Below, piece after piece: positions 9,367 to 20,221 of a stretch of 64,000 bases of DNA; the first letter of the stretch is position 1; the number at the start of each line of letters is the position of its first letter. The notes under the pieces are model-generated. The model saw only the letters and a program-made list of their open reading frames with translations, was not told where the DNA came from and did no database searches. Location: assembly GCA_001512505.1 (NCBI GenBank), contig LFSC01000014.1, forward strand, positions 1-64,000. The letters run 5' to 3'. The translations under genes and the position numbers were made by a program. Source of the DNA: Clostridiaceae bacterium DTU079 (GTDB taxonomy: Bacteria > Bacillota > Clostridia > Acetivibrionales > Acetivibrionaceae).

Positions 9367-10467
9367 CTACTCTTTCTTCACTATTTCCTTTATCAATTCA
9401 TATATCTTTTCCGTTGCATTTGTGATACCCATCTTCTTTGCATGTTGAGCCATTTTATTTAGTATATTCCTGTCACTTAAAAGTGTATTTATTTGATCAT
9501 ATAATATATCACTGTTTAAATTTTTCTCCAGGATAACCACTGCAGCGCCTTGTTGTTCCAATGCCTTTGCGTTATGCTCCTGATGATTTGCAGTAACATA
9601 CGGGGAAGGAATCATTACCGAAGGAACCCCCAAAGCAGTCAGCTCACTAATTGTAATAGCCCCGGCTCTGCACACCACCAGATCCGCCGCAGCCATGGTA
9701 TTGGCCATATCATATATGTATGGTAAAACTTGAATCTTCTTAGATTTTAAGTCGCCTATTTTCTCTATAATTCCTTTGTACTGTGCTTCTCCCGTTGCAT
9801 ATATCAAATGAAATCCGCATTGTGTTCCGTACTTTTTAATCATCTCTGCAACAGTACTGTTAACGTTTTCAGCACCTCTGCTCCCTGCAAATATTACCAC
9901 AAGCGGTTCACTATTGGGTATACCGAGCTTTTTACGGGCGGCTTCCCTACTGACTTCAAGCATTTCACTTCTTATAGGATTTCCGGTAAAAACCACATTT
10001 TTTCTTCCCTTGAAATACTTTGTCGATTCTTTGAAACTAATTGCAACCTTATCAACAAACTTTGAAAGAATTTTATTGGTCACCCCGGGAAAAGCATTCT
10101 GTTCATGGACAAGAGTGGGTATTTTCATCCTCGAGGCATTAAACACCACCGGACCGCACACATATCCCCCGGTACCTATTACCACGTCAGGCTTGAAATC
10201 CCGAATAACCTTTCTTGCCTCAAAAAGTCCTTGAAACAACTCCTTCACTGCAACCAATGTATCTAAAGAAAGCTTTCTTTGAAATCCCCTTACCTTTATC
10301 ATTTTTATTTCAAAATTTTCTCTTGGAACCAGCTTGCTCTCCAATCCCTTTTGAGTACCCACAAACAATATTTTTGAATCCGGCTCCATCTTCTTTATGT
10401 ATTTTGCAATCGCAAGCCCCGGATTAATGTGGCCTGCTGTGCCGCCCCCGCTGATAAGTACCTTCAA
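9367..10467 (-). CDS. murG: UDP-N-acetylglucosamine-N-acetylmuramyl-(pentapeptide) pyrophosphoryl-undecaprenol N-acetylglucosamine transferase
   Basis: GGGTAGHINPGLAIA, HEQNAFPG, CRAGAITISELTALGVPSVMIPSP. Confidence 0.95.
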   Translation of the reverse strand: MKVLISGGGTAGHINPGLAIAKYIKKMEPDSKILFVGTQKGLESKLVPRENFEIKMIKVRGFQRKLSLDTLVAVKELFQGLFEARKVIRDFKPDVVIGTGGYVCGPVVFNASRMKIPTLVHEQNAFPGVTNKILSKFVDKVAISFKESTKYFKGRKNVVFTGNPIRSEMLEVSREAARKKLGIPNSEPLVVIFAGSRGAENVNSTVAEMIKKYGTQCGFHLIYATGEAQYKGIIEKIGDLKSKKIQVLPYIYDMANTMAAADLVVCRAGAITISELTALGVPSVMIPSPYVTANHQEHNAKALEQQGAAVVILEKNLNSDILYDQINTLLSDRNILNKMAQHAKKMGITNATEKIYELIKEIVKKE

Positions 10468-10479
10468 AATCCATTCACC

Positions 10480-11658
10480 TCAGATTCTTTCATAGTTAGC
10501 ATGCTTTGATATATTTAAAAGTATCCCTACATTTGTCAACAGAAAAACCAGTGAAGAACCCCCATAGCTGAAAAACGGAAGGGGCATTCCGGTTATCGGC
10601 ATGGAAGATGTGACAACCGCAACATTAATTACAACCTGAACGGCAATCAATGAGGTTATTCCTATCGCCACCAGTGTTCCAAAGGCATCCGGTGCATTCA
10701 TAGCCACCTTCACTCCACGCCATATTAGAATCAAAAACAGTATTAGTACCGTAACAACACCGATAAACCCAAGCTCTTCAGCCAATATTGCCAATATAAA
10801 ATCATTATAAGGCTCCGGAATATAGAGGAATTTCTGAAGGCTATTGCCGAGTCCTCTACCGAAAAGCCCACCGGAACCTATAGCATAAAGGGATTGAATC
10901 GCCTGATATCCCTCTTTGGACGGATACTTCCACGGATCCAAAAAAGCTATAACCCTAACCTTTCTGTAACCGGAAAGAGCAATCAAAGCCACTCCTGCAG
11001 CAACAGCAGGTATTCCCATCAGCACAAAGTGCAGAATCTTAGCCCCGGCACAAAACAAAATTATGCAAGATACCATGCCTATTATAATCATAGCACTCAT
11101 GTGAGGCTGCAAAAATAAAAGCAGTGCATGAATCGCTATTATGATCAAATAAGGAACCAGGCCTTTGAAGAAATACTTAAGAGTATCCTTTCTCTTTGAA
11201 AGGCTATAGGAAAAGAACAATATTATCGCCAGTTTGGATAACTCCGACGGCTGAAAGTCAAATCCCCCAAAACTAAACCACCTGGTTGCACCGTTACGGG
11301 TAGCACCTATTCCGTCAATCCAAACCACTGAAAGCAATGCCAAATTGACCAGCATAATAATAGGTGATAATTTACCAAGCTTCCTGTAATCGAAATTCAT
11401 CATAACGAACATCGCAAAAAGCCCCAGCGGAACAAATATTAGCTGCTTTTTCAAAAAATGGTATGTATCCCCTTTCATATAGTTGTATGCATGGGGCGCA
11501 CCGGCACTGAACACCATTATGCTTCCTAAAGCAAGGAGTATCATAACGGTCATAAATATTAAAAAATCAAACGGTTTTGTTGATTTTGATTTTACTTGTG
11601 ATTTCGATTTCATCCTTTTCCCCCTCAGAGGTTTTGAATAAAAAGCAGTAAATTCCAT
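10480..11658 (-). CDS. ftsW: SEDS family cell division protein FtsW/SpoVE
   Basis: Multi-TM SEDS protein; FQPSELSKLAIILF, EELGFIG, GMPLPFFSYGGSS. Confidence 0.93.
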   Translation of the reverse strand: MEFTAFYSKPLRGKRMKSKSQVKSKSTKPFDFLIFMTVMILLALGSIMVFSAGAPHAYNYMKGDTYHFLKKQLIFVPLGLFAMFVMMNFDYRKLGKLSPIIMLVNLALLSVVWIDGIGATRNGATRWFSFGGFDFQPSELSKLAIILFFSYSLSKRKDTLKYFFKGLVPYLIIIAIHALLLFLQPHMSAMIIIGMVSCIILFCAGAKILHFVLMGIPAVAAGVALIALSGYRKVRVIAFLDPWKYPSKEGYQAIQSLYAIGSGGLFGRGLGNSLQKFLYIPEPYNDFILAILAEELGFIGVVTVLILFLILIWRGVKVAMNAPDAFGTLVAIGITSLIAVQVVINVAVVTSSMPITGMPLPFFSYGGSSLVFLLTNVGILLNISKHANYERI

Positions 11659-11728
11659 TCTTTACATCAATATTAAACTTCCAGGCTTTTTATTCCAATA
11701 CGTTAAAAATAGTTTTTGCCCGTTGACT

Positions 11729-12715
11729 TTAACAAAATCTCAGTCTCAAAGCGAAGAAACCGATTATGCAAAAAATTATCGAAACAGTCCAAAATACCGT
11801 AACCACCTTAACTTCTTTCCAACCGGAAAGCTCAAAATGATGGTGAATAGGTGCCATCTTAAACACCCTGTTTCCCGTTAACTTAAACCACATTACCTGT
11901 ATCATAACGGATAAAGCTTCTATTACGTACATACCGCCGGCAATTAAGAGTATTAAAGGCATTTTCATCATTATCGCAATGGCACCGACAGCTCCCCCTA
12001 ATGCCAGCGAACCGGTATCTCCCATAAAGACCTTTGCGGGATAGGAATTATAAGCTAAAAATCCAAGGCATCCTCCCGATATCATGGAACAGAATATTTT
12101 AACATAGTCCCACTCTCCCCTTGTCATGGAAACTATGGTAAAAAACACCGTCACAATCAGTGTTACACCGGCTGCCAGCCCGTCAAGACCGTCAGTTATA
12201 TTTACAGCATTTGTTGAACCGATTAATACAACTATTGTAAAGGGTACAAACAACCATCCTAAAGAAAAGGTATTTTCCATCCCAAGAAACGGAATTATTA
12301 TATCCGATGATTGTGTCCGCGATACGTAAACCGCAAAAGTAACGGCAATGACAAGTAGTCCGAGCATTTTCTGATTCCAGTACAGCCCGTCTTTCCTCTT
12401 CTTAACTACCTTTATAAAATCATCTATAAATCCAACCAGCCCAAATCCAAGAGTTACAAAAACAAGAGGCAGGATTCTGGGATCTTGTCTTGCATAGAAG
12501 ATGGAAATAACCAAAACCGGGATAAGAAAAATCACTCCTCCCATAGTCGGTGTTCCAGTCTTCTTATAGTGTGATTTCGGGCCGTCATCTCTGACCGTCT
12601 GACCGAATTTGAGGCGGGTCAGAAGAGGAATAAAAACAGGTCCTAAAATCAACACAAAAACGAAAGTTAATATAAATATTAAAACATGTGTAGAAATTTC
12701 AAACGGCAATCCCAA
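11729..12715 (-). CDS. mraY: Phospho-N-acetylmuramoyl-pentapeptide-transferase
   Basis: DDGPKSHYKKTGTPTMGG, NAVNITDGLDGLA, PIHHHFELSGW. Confidence 0.96.
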   Translation of the reverse strand: MGLPFEISTHVLIFILTFVFVLILGPVFIPLLTRLKFGQTVRDDGPKSHYKKTGTPTMGGVIFLIPVLVISIFYARQDPRILPLVFVTLGFGLVGFIDDFIKVVKKRKDGLYWNQKMLGLLVIAVTFAVYVSRTQSSDIIIPFLGMENTFSLGWLFVPFTIVVLIGSTNAVNITDGLDGLAAGVTLIVTVFFTIVSMTRGEWDYVKIFCSMISGGCLGFLAYNSYPAKVFMGDTGSLALGGAVGAIAIMMKMPLILLIAGGMYVIEALSVMIQVMWFKLTGNRVFKMAPIHHHFELSGWKEVKVVTVFWTVSIIFCIIGFFALRLRFC

Positions 12716-12796
12716 TTTCTATCTCCCCCATAAATGCTAAATAAACATATATATTTCTTTAATTAATTTACACCCATTAAATTTACACCTTAAAAA

Positions 12797-14170
12797 TCAG
12801 CCTGTCAACATGTTGACTATTTCCTCCATTTTCATACCTCTTGAGCCCTTTACCAGCAATACATCACCGGGCTTTACAAATTCCTTCAGAAAGCTTGCGG
12901 CTTCAGTGTTATTCTTAAACACAAAAACATTATCTTTGCCTGCTCCGGCATCAACTGCACCGTCAGCAATGTTATTCCGGTATTCTCCCACAGCTGCGAC
13001 AAAATCTATTCCTTTCGTTACGGCATATTTCCCTACATCAAAATGTGCTTTTTTCGAGATTTCTCCCAGCTCCAACATGTCTCCCAAAACAGCAATTGTT
13101 CTGCCGCCTTCCGATATGTCCTTCAATACGTCTATCGCTGCCTCCATGGACTGGGGACTTGCATTGTAGACATCGTTTATTATTTTCAAGCCGTTATGCT
13201 TAATAATATTTAGCCTCATTTTACCCGGCGAGAAATCCCCAATACCTTTTATTATCTCATCAGGTGATATACCCAACTCAATACCTGCCGCAATTCCGGC
13301 CAAGGCATTGTATATATTATGCAGTCCTGGTACCGGTATTTTAACCGTATACTCCCTGTTTCCGATATTAATATTAAAAGTTGAGCCCTGCTCGCCTAAA
13401 GACACAACATTATATCCATGATAATCCATTCCCTCATCCAGTCCATAAAACACTGTTCTGAAGTTTAAGAGTCCCTTTAACCCATACAATAAACTGTCAT
13501 CACCATTAAGTATAACCAAACCTTTTTCATTTAAGCCCTCTAAAATCTCCATTTTTGCTTTTAATATATTATTTTTTGAGCCGAGTTTTTCAATATGGGA
13601 TAAGCCGATGTTTGTGATTATGGCGATATCCGGCTTTACAATTGATGTAAGGCGGCTTATCTCTCCAAAGCCGCTCATACCCATCTCAACAACACAAGCC
13701 TCATGGGAGCGGTCAAGTCCGAAAACCGTAAGAGGTACACCGATTTCGTTATTAAAATTGCCCTGGGTCTTATGTACTTTAAAACCCCTTTGCAATACAC
13801 TGGCCACCATTTCTTTTGTGCTTGTCTTGCCCACACTACCGGTAATTCCTACAAAGGGAATACTGAATTTCTGCCTATAGTACGCAGCAAGATCTCTTAA
13901 TGCCTTCAATGTATCGGGAACCTTAATCAAAACCCTGTCACTGCTAATTTCAGTATCCTTTTGAGTAAGGCTGCCCAGTGCACCCTTTTCTAAAGAAGAC
14001 AAAATATAGTCATGCCCATCAAACTTCTCACCCACAAGAGGAACAAAAATGTCCCCTTCCTTTACACTTCTTGAGTCAGTGCAAACATTGCCAAATACCG
14101 TGTTAATATCACCGGACAACAAGGTCCCGTTTACTGCTTGTAATATCTCTTGACAAGTTAAAGTCTCCAT
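12797..14170 (-). CDS. murF: UDP-N-acetylmuramoyl-tripeptide--D-alanyl-D-alanine ligase
   Basis: GITGSVGKTSTKEM, NDVYNASPQSMEAA, GDMLELGE. Confidence 0.95.
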   Translation of the reverse strand: METLTCQEILQAVNGTLLSGDINTVFGNVCTDSRSVKEGDIFVPLVGEKFDGHDYILSSLEKGALGSLTQKDTEISSDRVLIKVPDTLKALRDLAAYYRQKFSIPFVGITGSVGKTSTKEMVASVLQRGFKVHKTQGNFNNEIGVPLTVFGLDRSHEACVVEMGMSGFGEISRLTSIVKPDIAIITNIGLSHIEKLGSKNNILKAKMEILEGLNEKGLVILNGDDSLLYGLKGLLNFRTVFYGLDEGMDYHGYNVVSLGEQGSTFNINIGNREYTVKIPVPGLHNIYNALAGIAAGIELGISPDEIIKGIGDFSPGKMRLNIIKHNGLKIINDVYNASPQSMEAAIDVLKDISEGGRTIAVLGDMLELGEISKKAHFDVGKYAVTKGIDFVAAVGEYRNNIADGAVDAGAGKDNVFVFKNNTEAASFLKEFVKPGDVLLVKGSRGMKMEEIVNMLTG

Positions 14171-14350
14171 TCAATATTCCTCCAGGCTGCTTAATTGATA
14201 TCAAGATCGACCGCTAAAATACATAACTATCAAGAATGCACGTTCAATAGCTTTATGTATATAATTTCGAAAAAATCAATATATCATTATACGATATTTT
14301 TGAAAACATATTTCTCCAGGAAATTGCCCAATTAAAATCTAATTCCAGCT

Positions 14351-15811
14351 CTACGATTCATTGAGAATTTCCCTTATTACTTCCCTCTCATCAAAATGTA
14401 TTGTTTTATCCTTTAGTATTATATAGTTTTCATGACCTTTACCGGCAAGAACAATAATATCTTTATCTCTTGCATTCATCAAAGCATATTTTATGGCTTC
14501 CCTCCTATCTACAATTTTTATATATGCAGCACCTGTCTCTTTAATTCCTTCCTCAATATCGTTTATTATCATTTCCGGATCCTCCGTCCTTGGGTTGTCA
14601 GAGGTAATAATCGTAAAATCCGCCAATTGTCCCGATATTCTGCCCATAACCGGCCTTTTGGTTTTATCGCGGTCCCCTCCGCATCCAAACACACACACAA
14701 CCCTTCCCGGGGCATATGCCTTAACGGTAGTCAGTATATTTTCCAAACTGTCGGGGGAATGAGCATAATCTATCATAACGGTATAATCTTTTCCTACATC
14801 GACGATTTCAGCCCTTCCCGGTACCCTGACACCTGCCAATCCCTTTTGTATATACTCAAAAGGCACTCCCATCAAAGCACAGCTTCCTATAGCAGCCAAG
14901 GCATTATATACACTGAACTTTCCGGGAATGCTCACACTTATTTTTCCTTCAAACCAAGGGGATATCACCTTGAAATCCACACTGTTGGGATGGTGGGCGA
15001 TATCCACCGCTCTAATGTCCGCTTCATTGTCAATACCCATGGTATAGACTTCACAACGGGCATTTTCCACTACTCTCTTCCCGAATTCATTGTCGATGTT
15101 GATCAATCCTTTTTTACAAATTCCAAAAAGCTTGATTTTAGCTTCAAGATAATTCTCAAAGGTTTTATGAAAATCCAAATGATCCCTCGAAAGATTGGTA
15201 AATACTCCTATATCGTACTCACTGCAGCTAACCCTGTGAAGCTCCAAGGCATGGGAAGACACTTCCATAACCACACTTTTTACATTCTTTTGAACCATAT
15301 CGCAGAAAAGCTCCTGCAGGTCATAGCTTTCCGGTGTGGTCCTGTCCGTAGGGAGCACTTCATCGCCGATCATGTTTGCTATTGTTCCGATAAGCCCGAC
15401 CTTTTGACCGTAGTTTTCAAGAATTGATTTTATCATATAGGTTGTCGTAGTCTTTCCCTTCGTCCCGGTAATCCCTATAAGATTGAATTTCCCCGAGGGA
15501 TGGCCGAAAAATATATCCGAAATACTAGCCAGGGCATACCGGGTATCCTCAACCCTCACAACCGACATACCGGCAGGCATCTCAACTTCCTTTTGAACTA
15601 TAAATGCCCTGGTACCGTTTTCTATAGCCTGAGGTATATATTTATGCCCGTCAACCTTAAAACCTTCTATACAAACGAAAACCGAACCTTCCTTTGCCTT
15701 TCTGGAGTCATAGGCAATGCTTTCGATCTCAATTTCCATATCCCCTTCGAATTCAACAATATTTAATCCTTTAATGAGCTCCTTAAGTTTCATAAAAACC
15801 CTCCCGTCCAA
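14351..15811 (-). CDS. murE: UDP-N-acetylmuramoylalanyl-D-glutamate--2,6-diaminopimelate ligase
   Basis: GITGTKGKTTTTYM, DYAHSPDSLEN, GGDRDKTKRPVMG, SDNPRTEDP. Confidence 0.95.
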   Translation of the reverse strand: MDGRVFMKLKELIKGLNIVEFEGDMEIEIESIAYDSRKAKEGSVFVCIEGFKVDGHKYIPQAIENGTRAFIVQKEVEMPAGMSVVRVEDTRYALASISDIFFGHPSGKFNLIGITGTKGKTTTTYMIKSILENYGQKVGLIGTIANMIGDEVLPTDRTTPESYDLQELFCDMVQKNVKSVVMEVSSHALELHRVSCSEYDIGVFTNLSRDHLDFHKTFENYLEAKIKLFGICKKGLINIDNEFGKRVVENARCEVYTMGIDNEADIRAVDIAHHPNSVDFKVISPWFEGKISVSIPGKFSVYNALAAIGSCALMGVPFEYIQKGLAGVRVPGRAEIVDVGKDYTVMIDYAHSPDSLENILTTVKAYAPGRVVCVFGCGGDRDKTKRPVMGRISGQLADFTIITSDNPRTEDPEMIINDIEEGIKETGAAYIKIVDRREAIKYALMNARDKDIIVLAGKGHENYIILKDKTIHFDEREVIREILNES

Positions 15812-15841
15812 TTTACTACTCTCAATAGTCTGTAAAAACCA

Positions 15842-18016
15842 TCAGTGCGTATCCAGGAACAAGAACTCAACCTCTATAACTTCTCCCTGGCGAACCTCCG
15901 TTCCCGGTTCAACACTCTGCCGAACCGCTGTTCCGTTACCAACAACTTTTATGTTCAATCCCACGGCATTTAATGAGTGTGTTGCTTCATCAATGGTTTT
16001 ATTAGTTACATCCGGTACTCTAACCATTATTTCCTCTTCCTGCTCATTAATATACGCAATTACAACAGAATCTTTTGCAAGCAATGCACCGGGCTTCGGT
16101 GTTTGATCTTTTATGACGGTACTGTCGTCATAGCCCTCTCCCTCTATCCTACACTTCAATCCCATTTGGCTTAAGATTTTTTTGGCATTACTTATGCTCT
16201 TATCCCTTATATCCGGTACATAAACCTCTTCTGCAATCATCTCCAAATCCTTATCGCTGTATCTTCTTTCCACACCAAGATGCTTCAGCGTTTCCTCAAC
16301 TATCTTGCCGGCTACCGGTGCCGCAATGGTTCCGCCGTAATATGCTTCACCCCTGGGGTTATCCAGAGCCACCAACACACATATGCGCGGATTGTCCGCC
16401 GGTGCAATGGCCGAAAAGGAAGCTATATATACACCGTCTACCGTTGTTTCCGACGTACCTGTTTTTCCTGCCACCCTGTATCCTTTAACGTAGGCATTTC
16501 TACCGGTTCCTTCGGATACAACCCCTTCCAGAACGTTCAGCAAAGTTTGTGATGTTTCTTTTGAAATAACATTCCTTACAACCTCAGGCTGAGTTTTCAC
16601 AACAACATTTCCTTCCGAATCGACAATCTCTTTAACAAGCCTGGGTTTTATAAGCGTGCCGCCGTTTGCCAGGGCACCGTAAGCAGTAATAAGCTCGATA
16701 GGAGTTATTGTGAATGTCTGTCCGAAGGAAGCAGTAGCCAGGTCAATTTCCTGCGGCTTTGCATGAAAGTTTCCCTTGGCCTCACCGGGAAGCTCTATTC
16801 CTGTCTTGTCATAAAACCCAAAAGCCCTCAGGTATTTATAAAACTTTTCCACCCCAACACTCAATGCAGCCTTGACAAATGCCGGGTTACATGAGTTATA
16901 AACCGCCTCGCGGAAAGATTCTTCACCATGGAAATTGGGCTTCCAGCAATTAATTTTCCAGCCCTGAACTTCAATGGTTCTATCACTGGTTCTGGTTTCC
17001 GGGGTGACAACGCCCTCTTCAAACGCAATTGCTGCTGTAATGGCTTTAAATGTAGAACCCGGTTCATAGGTATCGGAAACCGCCTTGTTTCTCCAGACAG
17101 TTCTATACAATAAATCTATATCCTTTTGGCTTTTTCCGGTCCATGTGGCCGGATCAGCTCCCGGTGGACATGCCCTGGGATCATTTAAATTGTAATCCGG
17201 CTTAGATACCAATGCGAGAATTTCTCCGTTTCTTGGATCTAACACAATAACCACGCCACCGTTTGCAACCTTATTGTCATCGATAGCTTTCTGCAGTGCC
17301 TCCGTTGCTATATACTGAATGGTTTCATCAATGGTAAGCACCACATTCATTCCATCCTGGGGATCAATTCTCTTATTTTGATAATTGGGCATCTGTCTAC
17401 CGCCGGCATCAACCTCACTCAGTATTTTGCCCGGTACCCCTTTCAAATACTTCTCCATAGTTTTCTCTATTCCGTCAAGCCCTTGATTGTCTTCACCCGT
17501 AAAGCCAATCACATGAGCAGCAAGATTTCCGTTGGGATAATATCTTTTAGAATCCTCATCAATATATACACCGGCTATATTCTCTTCACTTTTCCATTTT
17601 CTTATCTGATTTCCGACATTCTTTTCCACTCTCTTCTTTATTACTTCATAGCGGCTGTTTTTATTGCTTACTTTTTTCAGCACTGCATCTTTATCCATAT
17701 CCAGAAATTCCGCCAGTTTTTGAGCAATCATTTCCTGATTGGATACAGCAATCTCGGTAGGATTTACAACTATCCGGTCAACAGTGGCACTCATAGCCAA
17801 CTCTTTACCGTTTCTGTCCAGAATAGACCCTCTTCTCGGAGGTATTTCCCTATCGCTGTTTTGCTGGTCAAAGGCCATCTTTTGAAGTTCTTCGCCCTTT
17901 ACCAACTGAAGCCATCCAACTCTTCCGATTAAACAGAAAATCAAAAAGGAAAATACCATTAATACAACCAAAAGCCTCTTTTTCATTAACAGAGTAGTAT
18001 TAGCATTAGCAGCCAA
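15842..18016 (-). CDS. Class B penicillin-binding protein (SpoVD/FtsI-like) with C-terminal PASTA repeats
   Basis: PRRGSILDRNG, YEPGSTFKAITAA (SxxK), YNSCN, AGKTGTSE (KTG), two PASTA-like segments (VPDIRDKSISNAKKIL; VPDVTNKTIDEATHSL). Confidence 0.92.
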   Translation of the reverse strand: MAANANTTLLMKKRLLVVLMVFSFLIFCLIGRVGWLQLVKGEELQKMAFDQQNSDREIPPRRGSILDRNGKELAMSATVDRIVVNPTEIAVSNQEMIAQKLAEFLDMDKDAVLKKVSNKNSRYEVIKKRVEKNVGNQIRKWKSEENIAGVYIDEDSKRYYPNGNLAAHVIGFTGEDNQGLDGIEKTMEKYLKGVPGKILSEVDAGGRQMPNYQNKRIDPQDGMNVVLTIDETIQYIATEALQKAIDDNKVANGGVVIVLDPRNGEILALVSKPDYNLNDPRACPPGADPATWTGKSQKDIDLLYRTVWRNKAVSDTYEPGSTFKAITAAIAFEEGVVTPETRTSDRTIEVQGWKINCWKPNFHGEESFREAVYNSCNPAFVKAALSVGVEKFYKYLRAFGFYDKTGIELPGEAKGNFHAKPQEIDLATASFGQTFTITPIELITAYGALANGGTLIKPRLVKEIVDSEGNVVVKTQPEVVRNVISKETSQTLLNVLEGVVSEGTGRNAYVKGYRVAGKTGTSETTVDGVYIASFSAIAPADNPRICVLVALDNPRGEAYYGGTIAAPVAGKIVEETLKHLGVERRYSDKDLEMIAEEVYVPDIRDKSISNAKKILSQMGLKCRIEGEGYDDSTVIKDQTPKPGALLAKDSVVIAYINEQEEEIMVRVPDVTNKTIDEATHSLNAVGLNIKVVGNGTAVRQSVEPGTEVRQGEVIEVEFLFLDTH

Positions 18017-18187
18017 ACCTATCCCCCTCCATCACAATAAACAAACAAAACGTGTCTATGCTATCATTATACTACAGTAAATCCGATACAATACTAAAAT
18101 ATCAAAATAATAATAAAAAGAGGCTTAATAATAAGCTGCCCCCTGAGCGGTTTATTATAAACCTTCGACCTATATATATGATATTTT

Positions 18188-18691
18188 CTAGTGCAGTATA
18201 CTCACTATTAAATCCACCTTATTCATAAGTGCTGATAAAATATCTTTATTTTTGTTTTCTTCTTGCTTTGCTGCTTCTGAAACTATAGTGATATCCTTTT
18301 GAGGAACCTTGACATATGCTATCTGATGGTCATCAGGCTTATGCATACCGAGCTTATTTTCTGCATATTCCTTAACCTCTTGAATATTAATACTGTTTTC
18401 AATAGCAACCCTCAGCCTTATATTCTCATCCTTGATCTCATTGTATGCTTTCAGTTGCTTGTTGATTTCATAATTCATCTCGGTTATTTGTGCATTTCTA
18501 TACATTGCCAAACAACCTAAAGCAAAAATAATAAGAATACAAAATACTACTTTCCTTTTTACTTTATTGTTATTCCTCTGCTTTTTCTTTGCACTAAGGA
18601 CCTTATTTTCCTCATAAACGTCATATTCGAGTTTTCTTACCGCTGTTCCCTCAATATATGTTCTTTGAATAAATTCTTTTTCCTTTGACAT
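18188..18691 (-). CDS. FtsL-like septum formation initiator protein
   Basis: Position between rsmH and PBP; basic N-terminus, single TM, coiled-coil-like region and YAENKLGMHKPDD motif. Confidence 0.75.
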   Translation of the reverse strand: MSKEKEFIQRTYIEGTAVRKLEYDVYEENKVLSAKKKQRNNNKVKRKVVFCILIIFALGCLAMYRNAQITEMNYEINKQLKAYNEIKDENIRLRVAIENSINIQEVKEYAENKLGMHKPDDHQIAYVKVPQKDITIVSEAAKQEENKNKDILSALMNKVDLIVSILH

Positions 18692-18934
18692 ATGTATTCA
18701 CCTCATACCGATTTTATACCGTCCTCGAAGTGCTAAAGCAAAAGCTTCTTTCTAATTCCAGGAATGTTGCTTAAGATAACTTCCGATAATAGACAACAAC
18801 AGAATCTCAGGGGCATCGAGCCCCCTCGATTTTCGGTCATTTCACCTTGTGAAATCCCACTAACAAATTCCGATACTAATCAAATTTTGCCTCTTTGTAA
18901 AAACCCATTCAAAATTTCAACTCTGAGGCTTTTT

Positions 18935-19186
18935 CTTTTGTTGTTTCTTTTCTTTCTCTTTTTCCTTGGTTTTTTAATAATTTTTCTTTTGTTTAATAAT
19001 CCTTTTTCTTTTGTTTAACTTACACTTTATCTTTTGTTTAATTTACTCTTTATCTTTTGTTTTGGTTGAACCTTTGTTTTCGGTTTTTTCTTTTGTAAAA
19101 TAAGTTTTATCTTTTGTTTTTTAAATCTTTTTTCTTTTGTAATTTGCGAAGCTTTTTCTTTAGTGTTTTTTAAATTTATCCTTTGT
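18935..19186. repeat. Degenerate tandem array of CTTTTGTTT units, spacing mostly ~22 bp
   Basis: CTTTTG or close variants at 18935, 18986, 19008, 19031, 19054, 19071, 19090, 19111, 19134, 19158, 19180. Confidence 0.7.
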
Positions 19187-19207
19187 TCCGTCTGCTATGA
19201 GTTTATG

Positions 19208-20158
19208 TTAAATTTTTTCTAAAACCCTTAACTTAGCACTTCTTGACCTCGGATTGCTTTCAATCTCACTTTCTTGAGGAACTATGGGTTTTCTCACCAC
19301 CAACCTGGCTGTCGGCTTTTTGCCGCAAACACAAACCGGAAACTCTCCGGGACATGTACATGGGTTAACTCTCTTATTGAACTCATTCTTTACAATTCTG
19401 TCCTCAAGAGACTGAAACGTTATTATGCAAAACCTTCCGCCCGGCTTTAACAATTCTATCCCTTCGTCAATAGCTCTTTTAAGTACTCCCAACTCGTCAT
19501 TGACTGCTATCCTCAGTGCCTGAAATGTACGTTTTGCCGGGTGTGGGCCTGTGCGCCTTGCAGATTCCGGTATTGCAGCTTTAATTATCTCCACCAGTTC
19601 TTCTGTCATCTCGATCGGCTTTGATTGTCTTGCCTTAACGATAAACTCTGCAATACGTGATGCCCATCTTTCCTCTCCGTAGTTCCTGATTATGTCCCTT
19701 ATCTCTTCAAAGCTGTATTCATTAACAATTGTCCTGGCATCCAATCCATTTTTTCTGTCCATCCTCATATCCAAAGGTGCGTTTTTATTGTAGCTAAACC
19801 CTCTTTCAGCTTCATCCAACTGATGAGAGGATACTCCAATGTCGAGTAATATGCCGTCCACGGCATCAATACCGTTTTGTGAACAAACTTCCCTAATGTT
19901 TTCAAAGTTCGTATTTTTCAGAATAACCTTAGCCCTGCTGTTTAATGCGGTCAGTCTTTTATGTGAAGTTTCAATTGCAAACTCATCTTGATCCAGACCG
20001 ATTAATGTACCGTTTTCTCCAAGTCTTTTTAAAATTTCCGTCGAATGGCCTGCACCACCTAAAGTACCGTCCACATAAATGCCATCCGGCTTGATTTCCA
20101 GATTTGATATTGATTCTTCCAGTAATACCGGTTTGTGATCAAATTCCATTAAAGCCAA
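19208..20158 (-). CDS. rsmH: 16S rRNA (cytosine(1402)-N(4))-methyltransferase
   Basis: [46 protein letters not shown]. Confidence 0.96.
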   Translation of the reverse strand: MALMEFDHKPVLLEESISNLEIKPDGIYVDGTLGGAGHSTEILKRLGENGTLIGLDQDEFAIETSHKRLTALNSRAKVILKNTNFENIREVCSQNGIDAVDGILLDIGVSSHQLDEAERGFSYNKNAPLDMRMDRKNGLDARTIVNEYSFEEIRDIIRNYGEERWASRIAEFIVKARQSKPIEMTEELVEIIKAAIPESARRTGPHPAKRTFQALRIAVNDELGVLKRAIDEGIELLKPGGRFCIITFQSLEDRIVKNEFNKRVNPCTCPGEFPVCVCGKKPTARLVVRKPIVPQESEIESNPRSRSAKLRVLEKI

Positions 20159-20221
20159 CCAACTCTCCCAACTAAAGTATTCCTACTGCGTTCAAACTAT
20201 CGGAGCCGCACACATCAGTGC

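Noticed and set aside
14432-15427. 331-aa plus-strand ORF
   Set aside because: Antisense to murE; no recognisable domain.
17378-17932. 184-aa plus-strand ORF
   Set aside because: Antisense to the PASTA PBP gene; no family features.
18117-18172. Two small palindromes (AGGCTTA..TAAGCT, GGTTTATTATAAACC) between ftsL and the PBP gene
   Set aside because: Short stems without clear U-tract; could be weak processing or attenuation sites but evidence is thin.
18764-19018. 84-aa plus-strand ORF
   Set aside because: Phe/Leu-rich translation of the T-rich repeat; no RBS and opposite to the operon.
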